Below are positions 1 through 9,251 of a stretch of 64,000 nucleotides of DNA, piece by piece. The stretch is taken from assembly GCA_000299095.1 (NCBI GenBank), contig CP003809.1, positions 981,001 to 1,045,000 of the forward strand, read 5' to 3'. The notes beneath the pieces are model-generated. The model was given only the letters and a program-made list of their open reading frames with translations. It had not been told where the DNA came from and did no database searches. The stretch's first letter is position 1; each line of letters opens with the position of its first letter. The translations under genes were made by a program, and so were the position numbers. This DNA comes from an alpha proteobacterium HIMB5. Lineage in GTDB: Bacteria; Pseudomonadota; Alphaproteobacteria; Pelagibacterales; Pelagibacteraceae.

Positions 1-240
1 TAAATTTGGATCGTTAGGAGAGTAAGTGGAAAAACTATTTCCATTTGAGTAAACACCTTTAATGTTATTACCTTGTATTTCAACTTTTAAAACTTCTCCA
101 TTTTCAACTGAAGTTAAAAAATCTGAAAATATAATTTGGTTTCCACCTCTAATGTTGCTTTGAGGATTTTTGAACATATTATAAAGGCCAATAGTTAGAA
201 AAACTATTATTGCCCACATTGCTATGTTTTTGAAATTCAT
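1..240 (-). CDS. ftsH: FtsH membrane AAA+ zinc protease, N-terminal fragment
   Basis: This is the first 80 codons of a minus-strand gene cut by the window edge. The ATG is at 238-240. The translation opens MNFKNIAMWAIIVFLTIGLY, a hydrophobic membrane segment, then enters a periplasmic stretch with FSDFLTSVENGEV and VEIQGNNIKGVY. That is the usual FtsH order of an N-terminal transmembrane helix followed by the small periplasmic domain. FtsH is the membrane-anchored ATP-dependent protease. The ATPase and protease domains lie outside the window. It follows tilS on the same strand, the common tilS-ftsH order in proteobacteria. Confidence 0.85.
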   Translation of the reverse strand, partial: MNFKNIAMWAIIVFLTIGLYNMFKNPQSNIRGGNQIIFSDFLTSVENGEVLKVEIQGNNIKGVYSNGNSFSTYSPNDPNL

Positions 241-247
241 GGTATTA

Positions 248-281
248 AAATAAGAATTAATATCTAATTAACAAGTGTCAA
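248..281 (-). promoter_or_regulatory. Possible ftsH promoter
   Basis: In the 62-base gap between tilS and ftsH the minus strand carries a perfect TTGACA (276-281) about 35 bases before the ftsH ATG. No good TATAAT lies at 16-18 bases; only AT-rich approximations (TATTAA, TAATTC) are present. This is a weak call, and the -10 element is not convincing. Confidence 0.25.
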
Positions 282-302
282 ATTATCTTTAAAAGACATA
301 AT

Positions 303-1334
303 TTAATGAAATTCCTTGTTAATAATAACAGTATTATTGGTTTTTTTAATAATACAACCCCCTAGAGATGTTTTGAAAGTTTTATTGGCATTAATTAAAT
401 CAATTATTCTCAGTATCTTATTACCTCTTGCGAAATAATAATTTGCCCCTAAGTCTTTTATACACTTAGATAAAGATCTAAACTTTACTTCATTAGATTG
501 ATTAAAAAATTCTTTATTTAGATAAATTATTTTTCTTTTTCTTGAATAATAACTATTAAGTAAAATATTCTTTTCGACCAATTCATTGATTGCTGTATTT
601 GAGTGACTCAGATTTTCTATTGTTTTATTAAATTTATTTTGATCAAAACCTTCTAAACTTAAATTTTTTAGAAAATTCCTAATCCTAACTCTTTTAAAAT
701 CTTGATTTTCATTAGAAGGATCAGAAATAAAATCTTTAAAAACATGAGAAGTAATAAAAACTAGTTCATTCTTTTTAAAATTTAACAATGGACGTTCTAT
801 AATTATGTCACTCATTGATGATTTTCTGTTAAAAGAAACTAATCCTCTTAAACCACTTCCACGTGTTAATCTTATAATAAAGTTTTCTAATTTATCCTCT
901 AAATGGTGTCCAATAATAATATGTTTTATATTGTTTTTTTTACATTCTTTAGCAATCAAATCATATCTTTTTTCTCTAGCTCTTGCTTGAATATTGCTTT
1001 TTGGTTTAGCACCTCTCCAAGTTAATATTTTTGCTTCAATAGAATTTTTTTTTAATAATTTTTTTACATGTTGGGCTTCCTTTGTAGAATTAGATCTTAA
1101 TTTATGATCAACAATGTAAAATTTTTGTTTAATACCAAATTTTAAGGCATAAACTTTGCATAGATAAGCTAAAGCTAAGCTATCTGGGCCTCCAGACACC
1201 CCTACGGCAAATGAAGAATTTAAATTGAGATTTTTACTAAATTTTAAAAAAAGGTTTTTTAATTTTGTATTTTTTAAAGTTCGATTAATTAGATTATGAG
1301 TCTTGTTTGTTACACTCAAATTTTTTAGACTCAT
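303..1334 (-). CDS. tilS: tRNA(Ile)-lysidine synthase TilS
   Basis: TilS modifies C34 of the CAU-anticodon tRNA-Ile to lysidine, so that it reads AUA and is charged with isoleucine. The PP-loop ATP-binding motif SGGPDS is at residues 47-52. It is followed by the family signatures VDHKLR and GHHLEDKLENFIIRL, and then LRPL-type core residues (ERPLLNFKK). At 343 residues it is shorter than the E. coli enzyme but typical of reduced genomes. The chosen start overlaps the end of cpoB by 41 bases, which suggests translational coupling. A slightly later start is possible. Confidence 0.93.
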   Translation of the reverse strand: MSLKNLSVTNKTHNLINRTLKNTKLKNLFLKFSKNLNLNSSFAVGVSGGPDSLALAYLCKVYALKFGIKQKFYIVDHKLRSNSTKEAQHVKKLLKKNSIEAKILTWRGAKPKSNIQARAREKRYDLIAKECKKNNIKHIIIGHHLEDKLENFIIRLTRGSGLRGLVSFNRKSSMSDIIIERPLLNFKKNELVFITSHVFKDFISDPSNENQDFKRVRIRNFLKNLSLEGFDQNKFNKTIENLSHSNTAINELVEKNILLNSYYSRKRKIIYLNKEFFNQSNEVKFRSLSKCIKDLGANYYFARGNKILRIIDLINANKTFKTSLGGCIIKKTNNTVIINKEFH

Positions 1335-2280
1335 ATTTTGCTTTTTGAATTACAGATTGATTTGCCTCTGGATATTGTTCCTCAACACCATTTATCATTT
1401 TACAACCTTGATCTTTTTCTCCAATCTGAACCATGGAGACGCCTAGTTTTAATAAATTAATTGGAGCTTTCTCTCCTTTAGGATATTTTTGGTATCCTTC
1501 AAGATATGCTGATGCTGCATCAGTATAAAGCTGTCTAATTCTAAATGTTTCTGCATACCAATATTGAGCATTACCTGCAAGCTCATGATCTGAATTAGTA
1601 TTTACAAATTCTCTAAATGCCCTTTCGGCAGTGGTGTAATCACCAACTTTTAAGAAGCTTGTAGCAAACTCATATTGTTTTTCTGGCACTTCATCTGGTA
1701 AAATTTTTTCCTCAGATTGAAAATTTTCCGTAACAACAGTTGCAGTAGTATCAATTGAAGTAATTTGTTGTGAAGTTTCACTCGTTGTGTTGTCTTTATA
1801 TGAGATTGCACCAAGATCTTGGGGTTGTGAACTTCCTGGTAAAGTTTCTTCTGTTAAACTTGTGTCTTTTGTAACTGAACTAATAATATTTCCAGAAGAT
1901 AATGAACTTTCTAAGTCTTGAAATCTTATTTGATTATCAGCTTGTACTTTTGATAACCTACTAGATAATTTATCTAATTTAAAATTTATTTCCTCAAACT
2001 TGTTTGTGAGAGCTTGAAATTGACTTTCAATTTCAGATAGTTTTAATAAATGTCGTGTTAACACATCTTCAGAATTGCCTTCAGATATTTGTGAAGAATT
2101 AAAATCATTATTAGTTTCATTTGATCCAGAATAAACAGCACGCTCTAATGTTTTTAAATCTTTTTTAATTAATTCTAAAGTTTGGTAGATATTATGATTG
2201 TCTGCTTTAACTGAAATTGAGAATAAAAATGAAAAAATTATTAAAAATTTTATTTTAAATATTTTTTCACAGACTTTCAT
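1294..2280 (-). CDS. cpoB: Cell division coordinator CpoB (YbgF), periplasmic TPR protein
   Basis: A secreted 328-residue protein. It has a signal peptide with a hydrophobic core and a likely cut after Ala26 (SVKA-D). Next come a predicted coiled coil at about 80-130, which is the trimerisation region of this family, a Ser/Thr-rich linker, and C-terminal TPR repeats from about residue 205, including the hallmark GNAQYWYAETFRIRQLYTDA. CpoB links Tol-Pal constriction to peptidoglycan synthesis at the septum. It sits downstream of pal as in most proteobacteria, but an intrinsic terminator separates the two, so its expression may be lower than that of pal. Confidence 0.9.
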   Translation of the reverse strand: MKVCEKIFKIKFLIIFSFLFSISVKADNHNIYQTLELIKKDLKTLERAVYSGSNETNNDFNSSQISEGNSEDVLTRHLLKLSEIESQFQALTNKFEEINFKLDKLSSRLSKVQADNQIRFQDLESSLSSGNIISSVTKDTSLTEETLPGSSQPQDLGAISYKDNTTSETSQQITSIDTTATVVTENFQSEEKILPDEVPEKQYEFATSFLKVGDYTTAERAFREFVNTNSDHELAGNAQYWYAETFRIRQLYTDAASAYLEGYQKYPKGEKAPINLLKLGVSMVQIGEKDQGCKMINGVEEQYPEANQSVIQKAKYESKKFECNKQDS

Positions 2281-2307
2281 AAGACAACTACTAATTATAA
2301 TGATGGC

Positions 2308-2344
2308 AAAAAAAAGACCCTAAATAAATTAATATTTAGGGTCT
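2308..2344 (-). terminator. Rho-independent terminator after pal
   Basis: There is a perfect 12-base inverted repeat: AGACCCTAAATA at 2315-2326 and TATTTAGGGTCT at 2333-2344, with a 6-base loop. Read on the minus strand, the hairpin is followed directly by a run of T (2308-2315 is poly-A on the plus strand). It lies 20 bases after the pal stop codon and before cpoB, so it ends or attenuates the tolQRAB-pal transcript. Confidence 0.85.
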
Positions 2345-2363
2345 AAAATTTAAAAAATTAAAA

Positions 2364-2843
2364 TTAGTTAGCTTTTACAGTAACTGATCTTCTGTTTTTT
2401 GACCAAGCTAAAGGATTTGATCCAGAGTCTACTGGTCTTTCTTTACCATAACTTAATACAGAAATTCTATCTGAAGATATTCCGTATGTCATTAGGTAAT
2501 CTTTAGCTGCATTTGCTCTTCTTTCACCTAAAGCTAAGTTATATTCTCTAGTTCCTCTTTCATCAGCATGACCTTCTAAAACTATGTTTACTTTAGAATT
2601 CTTTCTTAACCACGCTGCTTGTTTTCTAAGAGTTTCTCTAGAAGCTGTAGTTAAAACTGACTCGTTTGTTGCAAAAAATACTCTATCAGGTACTCCTGAA
2701 GCTAAATACTCTACAGTATCAGTTCCCGTATACACATCTCCTTGCATTTGACCTGTCGAAACTTTTTTAGTTGCACAAGCTGTTAGTGCAAAACATGCTA
2801 AAATCACAAGTAATGCGTTTTTTAAAATTTTGTTAAATCTCAT
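2364..2843 (-). CDS. pal: Peptidoglycan-associated lipoprotein Pal
   Basis: An outer-membrane lipoprotein of 159 residues. It has a lipoprotein signal peptide ending in the lipobox LTAC (lipidated Cys23), then a short linker, then an OmpA-like peptidoglycan-binding domain at about 55-155. The key signature is LEGHADERGTREYNLALGER, whose Asp and Arg hold diaminopimelate. Pal couples the outer membrane to the cell wall and is recycled by TolQRAB during division. It is the last gene of the tol operon and is followed by a strong terminator. Confidence 0.96.
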   Translation of the reverse strand: MRFNKILKNALLVILACFALTACATKKVSTGQMQGDVYTGTDTVEYLASGVPDRVFFATNESVLTTASRETLRKQAAWLRKNSKVNIVLEGHADERGTREYNLALGERRANAAKDYLMTYGISSDRISVLSYGKERPVDSGSNPLAWSKNRRSVTVKAN

Positions 2844-2931
2844 ATTGCTCCTTGATCAAGTTACTAATTCTTAAATCTTAATTTTTCACAATTAATTAGA
2901 GGTTTCAAGCTAAAAAATCAAGCAATATTAT

Positions 2932-4278
2932 TTAATTACTTAATAAAGATGACCAAGATGGGTCTGATGCATCTGTTGGAGTTACAACTTGTCTTTCATT
3001 GTATCCTGTCAAATCAATTGACCATAATTTAGCTGAAAATCCCTCGCCCTTTTCATCAGTTTTGGTCTCTCTATAAAATATTAGCACTCTTCCGTTTGGT
3101 GACCATGATGGTGCCTCCTGATAGTAATTTTCAGTTAACAATCTTTCACCAGTACCATCAGTTCTCATTACTCCAATATAGAATTTTCCTTTATGTAATT
3201 TTGTAAAAGCAATTAGATCACCTCTTGGTGACCAAACTGGCGTTCCATACAAACCTTTTCCAAAAGAAATTCTTTTTACATTTTTTCCATTACTATCCAT
3301 TATGTAAATTTGTTGATAACCACTTCTATCAGAATTAAAACAAATATATTTTCCATCCGGTGAATAGGAAGGCGAAGTATCAATAGAAGGATGATTAGTT
3401 ATTTTATCTACAATTCTATTTTCTAAATCCATAGTGTAAATATCCGAGTTACCATCTTTTGCAAAACTCATGATGATTTTTTTTCCATCTGGAGAAAATC
3501 TAGGTGCAAAAGTCATTCCCGGAAAGTCACCAACAACTTCTTGAGTCCCAGTTTCAATATCTAACAAATATACTCTGGGTAAATTTCTGAAATAAGATAA
3601 ATATGTCACCATTTGACTATTTGGATTAAATCTCGGAGTTAATACAAGTTCATTACCTAATGTTAAAAATTTGTTATTAGAACCATCTTGATCCATGATT
3701 GCTAATTTTTTTACTCTTTTAGTTTTAGGTCCTTCCTCTGCTACATAAATTATTCTTGTATCAAAATATCCTTTTTCTCCAGTTAATCTTTGATAAACCT
3801 TGTCAGAAATTATATGACCTACCCTTCTCCAATTTGTAGGAACTGTTGTGAAGGCTAATGCCATCATTTCTCGTCCAGCTAATACATCCCACAACCTAAA
3901 TTCAACTCTTAGTTTTTCATCTACAAAACTTACCTTACCTGTGATCAAAGCTTGAGCTTTAATTAAATTCCAATCTTCAAATCTTGGTTTTAAATTGGCA
4001 ATATCAGGCTCTTGAAGAAATGCATCTTTGTTAAGTGGATTAAATAAACCAGAAGTTTTTAAATTTTTTTCAACAATCGAAGATATTTCAGATCCAATAT
4101 TTTCTTTTTTTAGGATTTTTTCAAATTCTTTTTTTGAAACTTCATCAATAGATAAAGGTGACACCGCTACTGGCAAAGGATTTAAATTTCCTCTAGTTAT
4201 ATCAACTTCAATTAATGCAAACGCATTGCTTTGAAATAAAATAAGAAATAAAAAAAATATTTTTTTATACATATCCAT
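2932..4278 (-). CDS. tolB: Tol-Pal periplasmic beta-propeller protein TolB
   Basis: A 448-residue periplasmic protein with a signal peptide (cut near Ala21), an N-terminal alpha/beta domain to about residue 170, and a C-terminal six-bladed propeller. The propeller shows repeated [10 protein letters not shown] / [10 protein letters not shown] / [10 protein letters not shown] / [10 protein letters not shown] blades. TolB binds Pal and is displaced by TolA. The start is at either of two ATGs two codons apart. The stop of tolA is 3 bases upstream, so the genes are co-transcribed. Confidence 0.96.
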   Translation of the reverse strand: MDMYKKIFFLFLILFQSNAFALIEVDITRGNLNPLPVAVSPLSIDEVSKKEFEKILKKENIGSEISSIVEKNLKTSGLFNPLNKDAFLQEPDIANLKPRFEDWNLIKAQALITGKVSFVDEKLRVEFRLWDVLAGREMMALAFTTVPTNWRRVGHIISDKVYQRLTGEKGYFDTRIIYVAEEGPKTKRVKKLAIMDQDGSNNKFLTLGNELVLTPRFNPNSQMVTYLSYFRNLPRVYLLDIETGTQEVVGDFPGMTFAPRFSPDGKKIIMSFAKDGNSDIYTMDLENRIVDKITNHPSIDTSPSYSPDGKYICFNSDRSGYQQIYIMDSNGKNVKRISFGKGLYGTPVWSPRGDLIAFTKLHKGKFYIGVMRTDGTGERLLTENYYQEAPSWSPNGRVLIFYRETKTDEKGEGFSAKLWSIDLTGYNERQVVTPTDASDPSWSSLLSN

Positions 4279-4281
4279 ATA

Positions 4282-5091
4282 CTATCCTTCTAACATCTCT
4301 CTTGCATCAAAATTTAGTTGCAAATCTTTCCATCTTTCGTATCCAGTAGTTGGAACTCTTAGTGGTTGGCATAATTTAATAGCTCTTAATGCACTTTCTG
4401 CTAGGACTTTATAAAAACCTTGGCCAGGCTTATTCATTCTAGCGTGATCTAAAATTTCTGAACTTATTATTGAGCCATCTGGTTTTAATTGTAATTTTAT
4501 TCTAACTAATAGATTTTCATTATAAGGGAGACCAAGTGGTATACTCCAGCAACCAAAAATTTGCGCTTTTAATGCATCTTCCTCACTCAAACTTAAACCA
4601 GTATTTTCTATATTTGCAACTTGGTCTTGAGTAACCTTATTTGATTTTTTTTCTGTTTCTGCAAATTCTTCTTTTGATTTATCTATTAATGCAGCAATAT
4701 TATTTGGATCAAACAATTCTTCTTTTTCAAATTCTGATACTTGTTTTACATCATTATCAATTTTTTCTGGATTTTGTTTTTCATCTTTAATTTTCTCAAC
4801 CTTTTTGACTTCTTGATCAGGCATTGGAATTGCATCAGGTTTATCTTTTTTTACTTTTTTTGGAGGCGCTTGCTCAGAAACTAATTTCTCTTCTTTCTCT
4901 TTTATTTTTTCAATTGTTTTTTTTGCTTTGGGAGCGAAAGGTATGTTTGTCTTGTCTGTTATTTGTATCAATTCTACAGAAACTATTGGGGGTAAATCTA
5001 TAGGTTTTTTCGATAAAAAAGGTAAACTTAATGCAGTAATCATTATTATTAAGAAATGAAAAATTGATGAAAGAAATATGTTCCTTGTCAA
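4282..5091 (-). CDS. tolA: Cell envelope protein TolA
   Basis: A 269-residue bitopic inner-membrane protein. It has one N-terminal membrane helix (about residues 7-25), a long charged Lys/Glu-rich region (about 55-160) that spans the periplasm, and a compact C-terminal domain (about 175-265) of the TolA/TonB C-terminal type. That domain includes IFGCWSIPLGLPY and LQLKPDGSI. TolA carries energy from TolQR to Pal. Sequence identity in this family is low, so the assignment rests on architecture and on position between tolR and tolB. Confidence 0.9.
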   Translation of the reverse strand: MTRNIFLSSIFHFLIIMITALSLPFLSKKPIDLPPIVSVELIQITDKTNIPFAPKAKKTIEKIKEKEEKLVSEQAPPKKVKKDKPDAIPMPDQEVKKVEKIKDEKQNPEKIDNDVKQVSEFEKEELFDPNNIAALIDKSKEEFAETEKKSNKVTQDQVANIENTGLSLSEEDALKAQIFGCWSIPLGLPYNENLLVRIKLQLKPDGSIISSEILDHARMNKPGQGFYKVLAESALRAIKLCQPLRVPTTGYERWKDLQLNFDAREMLEG

Positions 5092-5093
5092 TT

Positions 5094-5513
5094 TTACCTC
5101 TCTTTATAAGGCTCAGATATCAGCGCTACTTTTGTAAAGCCTGATCCAGAAAGTAATCCCATGATCTCTAAAACTCTACCATAATTGATTGCCTTGTCTC
5201 CTCTTACATAGATTCTTGTATCTGTTCTGTTTTTTGAAACAGCTAAGACTTTTGCTATAATCTTATCAAATTCCACTTTTGATTCCTGAATAAAAATTTC
5301 ACCTTTAGAATTGATAGTTAAAGTTAATGGCTCTTGTTCCTCTGGTAAAGAATCCGCAGAACTTTCAGGTAGATCTACTTGAACTCCAACTGTTAATAAT
5401 GGAGCTGTAACCATAAAGATAATCAAAAGAACTAACATTACGTCCACAAAAGGAGTAACATTAATTTCACTCATAGGATCTCTTGAAGATTTACGATTTA
5501 ATTTAAATCCCAT
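5094..5513 (-). CDS. tolR: TolR, ExbD-family proton-channel subunit
   Basis: A 139-residue ExbD/TolR protein. It has a short cytoplasmic start, one membrane helix (PFVDVMLVLLIIFMVTAPLL, about 21-40) with the conserved proton-path Asp24, and a periplasmic domain ending in YGRVLEIMGLLSGSGFTKVALIS. With TolQ it forms the proton-driven motor for TolA. The gene lies one base after tolQ and 2 bases before tolA. Confidence 0.95.
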   Translation of the reverse strand: MGFKLNRKSSRDPMSEINVTPFVDVMLVLLIIFMVTAPLLTVGVQVDLPESSADSLPEEQEPLTLTINSKGEIFIQESKVEFDKIIAKVLAVSKNRTDTRIYVRGDKAINYGRVLEIMGLLSGSGFTKVALISEPYKER

Positions 5514-5514
5514 T

Positions 5515-6195
5515 TTAGATTATAGATATAAATCTTTTTGAAAAACTCTCTAATTTTTGACTGTATCTTCTCAGATCATTATTAAATTTATTATAAGCTA
5601 CTACTGCTGGAATTGCGGCTAGCAATCCTAAAGCAGTTGCAAATAACGCTTCAGCTATTCCAGGAGCAACAATAGCTAGACTAGTATTTCTAGATATTGC
5701 TATAGACTGAAATGAATTCATTATTCCCCAAACAGTTCCAAATAATCCAATAAAAGGAGCTGTAGATCCTACAGTTGCTAAAAATGTAAATCCTTTCTCA
5801 ATTTTTGAAGTTTGTTTTTCTATTCCAGCTTCTAATATACTTGTTAATCTCTCGTTAATGTTTGATTTAGATTTTGATTTAACAATACCTTGCATAGACT
5901 CTTTAAAAATTAATGCCATAGGGTCAGAAATATTTTGTGGCAAATTATTATAAAAAGTTTCTGCAGATTTTGACTTCCAAAACTTATCTTCAAATTGGTC
6001 GGAAGAACTATTTATTTTTTTAAATAGTTTTATTTTTTCAAAAATAACTGCCCAGGAATAAATTGAGCATGCTATTAATATTATAATTACTGATTTAACT
6101 ATTATATCTGCTTTTAAAAACAGATTCATTAATGAAAAGTCAGCACTTGAAGCTAATCCTACAGCTTGAGTCGATATTTCTGTTTCCATAATCAT
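5515..6195 (-). CDS. tolQ: TolQ, ExbB-family proton-channel subunit
   Basis: A 226-residue MotA/TolQ/ExbB family protein with three membrane segments (about 25-45, 135-160 and 170-195). It has the family motif GLFGTVWGIMNSF and the downstream LLAAIPAVVAYN. It is the first gene of the tol operon. The ATG two codons in is an equally good start. Transcription probably begins in the 46-base gap after ruvC or further upstream. Confidence 0.95.
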   Translation of the reverse strand: MIMETEISTQAVGLASSADFSLMNLFLKADIIVKSVIIILIACSIYSWAVIFEKIKLFKKINSSSDQFEDKFWKSKSAETFYNNLPQNISDPMALIFKESMQGIVKSKSKSNINERLTSILEAGIEKQTSKIEKGFTFLATVGSTAPFIGLFGTVWGIMNSFQSIAISRNTSLAIVAPGIAEALFATALGLLAAIPAVVAYNKFNNDLRRYSQKLESFSKRFISII

Positions 6196-6241
6196 ACATC
6201 ACACTTAATTGTGTCATGAATTTGACTTTATTTTTGGAGTA

Positions 6242-6736
6242 TTACTCTGGTAATTTATATGTTTCGTAAAAAAAACTTGCTATGAGGATGGCATCTGCTT
6301 TGTTTGAATCCTTTTTTTTTGATAATTGTGATGAAAAATAGGGAAAAATCTCTATTGCTCTTGTTCTACTTGCATCTTTTTCTGAATTTATAAGATTAAA
6401 ATACTTCTTCCATTTTGCTGGTCTAACAAAATACATAGAAAGTTGCATAGCAGAACATATACCTTTTAAAATCCCAAAAGACTGTCCAAAATTAAACATA
6501 CTCGTCACACCTTGTCCTGGCATTGCAGAAACTTGTTCAATAACTATTTTAATATCTTTTTTATCATAGTTTTTAATGCCTTCTAAGATTTCATGATAAA
6601 TTTGAGCTCCATTTACTTGTTTTTTATTTTTTTTTCCATCAGTCATAGTGGGCATCTCTATAACTTTTATAATTCTTCCATTATCAAAAAAGCATATTGA
6701 GCCAGAAATTCCAGGATCTATTCCAATAATTAACAT
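6242..6736 (-). CDS. ruvC: Holliday junction resolvase RuvC
   Basis: A 164-residue RNase H-fold endonuclease that cuts Holliday junctions moved by RuvAB. The first catalytic Asp is Asp7 in IIGIDPGISGS. Further acidic residues lie in IVIEQVSAMPGQG and in the C-terminal KADAILIA. The length is normal for the family. It follows yebC by 3 bases, the usual yebC-ruvC pairing. No ruvA or ruvB is adjacent in this window. Confidence 0.92.
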   Translation of the reverse strand: MLIIGIDPGISGSICFFDNGRIIKVIEMPTMTDGKKNKKQVNGAQIYHEILEGIKNYDKKDIKIVIEQVSAMPGQGVTSMFNFGQSFGILKGICSAMQLSMYFVRPAKWKKYFNLINSEKDASRTRAIEIFPYFSSQLSKKKDSNKADAILIASFFYETYKLPE

Positions 6737-6739
6737 TAA

Positions 6740-7462
6740 TCAATTTTCGAAAATAACATTTGTATAAACACTTTGTACATCATCATCATCTTCTAAAGTC
6801 TCTAAAAAATCTATTACTTCTTGTTTTTTTTCACCTGTTATTTTTACGCTATTTAAGGCTAACCATTCAATTTCAGTTGAAATAAAATTGTTTATCTTTT
6901 CTTCTAATTTTTTTTTGACATTATAAATTTCATTTACTGTGCAATGGATTTCATGAATTTCATTTTTTGAAATACATTCATCTGCTCCAGCGTCTATCGC
7001 CAATTCAAAAATCTGATCATCTTCAATCTCGCTCTTAGAAATTTTAATTACTCCAAGCTGATTAAAATTATGAGCAGCAGATCCTTGTGTACCTAAACTT
7101 CCTCCATTTTTTTGAAATATAGTTCGTATGTTTGAGGCTGTTCGATTTTTATTGTCAGTTAAAGTTTCTACGATGACTGCAATTTTATCAGGACCAAATC
7201 CTTCATATCTTAAATTTTCATAATTTGCACCAGCTGCAGCTGAAGATTTATCAATTGCTCGCTCTATGTTATCTTTTGGCATGTTTGCAGATCTTGCAGC
7301 TTGTATTGCAGACCTTAATCTTGGATTCATTGCAGGATCCTTGTCTCCTAGTTTTGCTGCTACAGTAATTTCTTTTGACAACTTAGAAAATAAGTTGGCT
7401 CTAAGTTTATCCGCTTTTCCCTTTTTATGTTTAATTCCAGCCCAATGAGAATGTCCTGCCAT
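6740..7462 (-). CDS. yebC: YebC/PmpR family DNA-binding or translation-associated protein
   Basis: A 240-residue TACO1/YebC family protein opening with the hallmark MAGHSHWAGIKHKKGKAD. This is followed by RANMPKDNIERAI and the acidic EDDDDVQSVYTN near the end. Members have been described both as transcription regulators and as helpers of ribosomes at proline-rich stretches, so the exact role here is not decided by sequence. It is 2 bases from the upstream phosphoesterase gene. Confidence 0.93.
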   Translation of the reverse strand: MAGHSHWAGIKHKKGKADKLRANLFSKLSKEITVAAKLGDKDPAMNPRLRSAIQAARSANMPKDNIERAIDKSSAAAGANYENLRYEGFGPDKIAVIVETLTDNKNRTASNIRTIFQKNGGSLGTQGSAAHNFNQLGVIKISKSEIEDDQIFELAIDAGADECISKNEIHEIHCTVNEIYNVKKKLEEKINNFISTEIEWLALNSVKITGEKKQEVIDFLETLEDDDDVQSVYTNVIFEN

Positions 7463-7464
7463 GA

Positions 7465-8268
7465 TTAACTATTTTTTAAATTTGCTCCAAAAATATAACT
7501 TGAAATATTTCTTGCTAAACCTGTTTTTATATCACAATCAACAATAACTCCACACATAGTGCCTTCTCCTATTTCTGGAAAATGTTTTACTGATTTTTTT
7601 TTCATAAATCTATTAATTGAATTTTCTTTATTCATGCCAATAACTGAGTTGTAATCTCCACACATACCAGCATCTGTCTGGTAAGCAGTCCCTTTATTTA
7701 AGATATGTGCATCATTGGTTGGAATATGGGTATGTGTTCCAACTACTAATGTAGCATTGCCATCAAAAAAATGACCTATAGCATTTTTTTCACTGGTAAT
7801 CTCACCATGAAAATCTACAATTAGAAAATCATATTTATCTTTTAGTTTGTGTTCATTTAAAAATTTATCTGCACATTCAAAAACATCTTCACATTTTTTC
7901 ATAAAAACATTTCCCATCAAATTTAAAACACCAATTTTAATATCTTCTTTAGCAGTATAAATTTGAAATCCTTTACCTGGCGCAGGCTCAAATAAATTTT
8001 TTGGTCTTAATAATCTGTTCTCTTTATCTATATAATTCATTATTTCTTTTTGATCCCAAACATGATTACCAGTAGTTATTACATTGACACCTGAATTAAA
8101 AAGATCCTTACATATTTCTTCAGTTAGACCAACACCTGACTTATCAGCATTTTCTCCGTTGACTACTACGAAATCTATCTTGTATCTTTCAATTTCTTTT
8201 TTTAGATTTTTCATCACAACAGAACAACCTGATATGCCTACTAGATCACCTAAGAATAATAATTTCAT
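7465..8268 (-). CDS. YmdB-type metallophosphoesterase (TIGR00282 family)
   Basis: A 267-residue binuclear metallophosphoesterase. Metal-binding motifs occur in order: FLGDLVG (Asp8), VVNGENA, TTGNHVWD, VDFHGE and GTHTHIPTND. This is the pattern of the Bacillus YmdB / TIGR00282 family, which hydrolyses 2',3'-cyclic nucleotides. The substrate here is unknown. It overlaps the cyclo-ligase gene by 4 bases. Confidence 0.85.
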   Translation of the reverse strand: MKLLFLGDLVGISGCSVVMKNLKKEIERYKIDFVVVNGENADKSGVGLTEEICKDLFNSGVNVITTGNHVWDQKEIMNYIDKENRLLRPKNLFEPAPGKGFQIYTAKEDIKIGVLNLMGNVFMKKCEDVFECADKFLNEHKLKDKYDFLIVDFHGEITSEKNAIGHFFDGNATLVVGTHTHIPTNDAHILNKGTAYQTDAGMCGDYNSVIGMNKENSINRFMKKKSVKHFPEIGEGTMCGVIVDCDIKTGLARNISSYIFGANLKNS

Positions 8269-8798
8269 TGAAATATATTTCTTTCTGTAATGATTGCATC
8301 TAATCTTTGATCAAACTTATTTATTGGCAATTTATCAATTTTCTGGAATGAGAATGATAGCCCTATCGTAATTATATTTTTAATTTTTTTTATTCTTGCA
8401 ATATAACGATCATAATAACCACCACCATAACCCAATCTGTATAGACTTTTATCGAAACCAACAATTGGTACTAAAAAAATATCTGGATAAGTAATTTTTG
8501 AACTGGTTGGTTCTGGTATCCCAAAATCATTAATTGTTAAAGGTTGATTAAAATCCCAAGAAAAAAAATCCATTTGATTACTTTTTTTCATAATCGGTAA
8601 AGAAATTTGAAAGTTTCGTTTCGATAATTTTTTAAGTATTTCTAAACAATCAAATTCATAATTGATCGGAAAATATCCACCAATATTATTTTTTTTATAT
8701 TTTTTTAAAAAATTATATATTTTAGAATTATCAAAATTTTGAAAATATTTTTTTTTTCTTTGATTTAAGATTTTTTTTCTAATTCCTAATTTATTCAC
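8265..8798 (-). CDS. 5-formyltetrahydrofolate cyclo-ligase (MTHFS)
   Basis: A 177-residue enzyme that turns 5-formyl-THF into 5,10-methenyl-THF with ATP. It carries the diagnostic C-terminal loop RLGYGGGYYDRYIAR and an N-terminal RKKILNQRKKKYF. It sits next to zapA, the ygfA-zapA neighbourhood found in many proteobacteria. An A10 tract in its N-terminal coding part is in frame here, unlike many such tracts in the island to the right. Confidence 0.9.
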   Translation of the reverse strand: MNKLGIRKKILNQRKKKYFQNFDNSKIYNFLKKYKKNNIGGYFPINYEFDCLEILKKLSKRNFQISLPIMKKSNQMDFFSWDFNQPLTINDFGIPEPTSSKITYPDIFLVPIVGFDKSLYRLGYGGGYYDRYIARIKKIKNIITIGLSFSFQKIDKLPINKFDQRLDAIITERNIFQ

Positions 8799-8804
8799 TT
8801 TGTG

Positions 8805-9251
8805 CTAATTAGAAATGTTTTTGTTATCCATATTTTCAATAAAACTGGATATTTCTGAGGTTGCTGCATCTAAAACTTGTTCATATTTTTTTTGACTCTC
8901 ATCAATGGTTCTCTTAAGTTCATCAAGATTATTATTTAGACTTTTTATTTCATCCTCTTTATTGTCTTTATATTCATAAACTAAACTTTTTAATTCTTTG
9001 AATTTTTTTGATAAATCGCTGAATTCTTTTTTTTTCTCTTCAATTTTTTTTTTTGTTTCATAGTATTCATCTAAAACTTTTATTGCTGTAATTAGTAGCA
9101 GTTTATTTTCTCCTAAATTTCCAAGGTCACTTTTAAGAGAATTAAATTTTTGATTAATTTGTATGAGCAAATTTTCTAAATGTTCCTCTTGACCATCATC
9201 GCAAGAAAGCAAAAATTCTTTACCATTAAATTTTATGCTTACATTTGCCAT
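8805..9251 (-). CDS. zapA: Cell division protein ZapA
   Basis: A 148-residue protein with the ZapA N-terminal domain (MANVSIKFNGKEFLLSCDDGQEEHL is the family start) followed by a long coiled coil from about residue 60. ZapA cross-links FtsZ filaments. It is longer than E. coli ZapA because of the extended coiled coil. Its start overlaps the end of the upstream coiled-coil gene by 13 bases. Confidence 0.82.
   Translation of the reverse strand: MANVSIKFNGKEFLLSCDDGQEEHLENLLIQINQKFNSLKSDLGNLGENKLLLITAIKVLDEYYETKKKIEEKKKEFSDLSKKFKELKSLVYEYKDNKEDEIKSLNNNLDELKRTIDESQKKYEQVLDAATSEISSFIENMDNKNISN

Noticed and set aside
805..990. Short plus-strand open frame inside tilS, and many similar ones opposite real genes
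   Set aside because: They lie fully within conserved genes on the other strand, lack family motifs and ribosome sites, and have the low-complexity Phe/Leu/Ile make-up expected of reversed AT-rich coding DNA.
6196..6241. ACAC-N6-GTGT inverted repeat upstream of tolQ
   Set aside because: Only four bases per arm with no T-run or second copy; not supportable as terminator or operator.
8798..8805. Possible 6S RNA gene between the cyclo-ligase and zapA, its usual place in many proteobacteria
   Set aside because: The two genes are only 6 bases apart, so there is no room.
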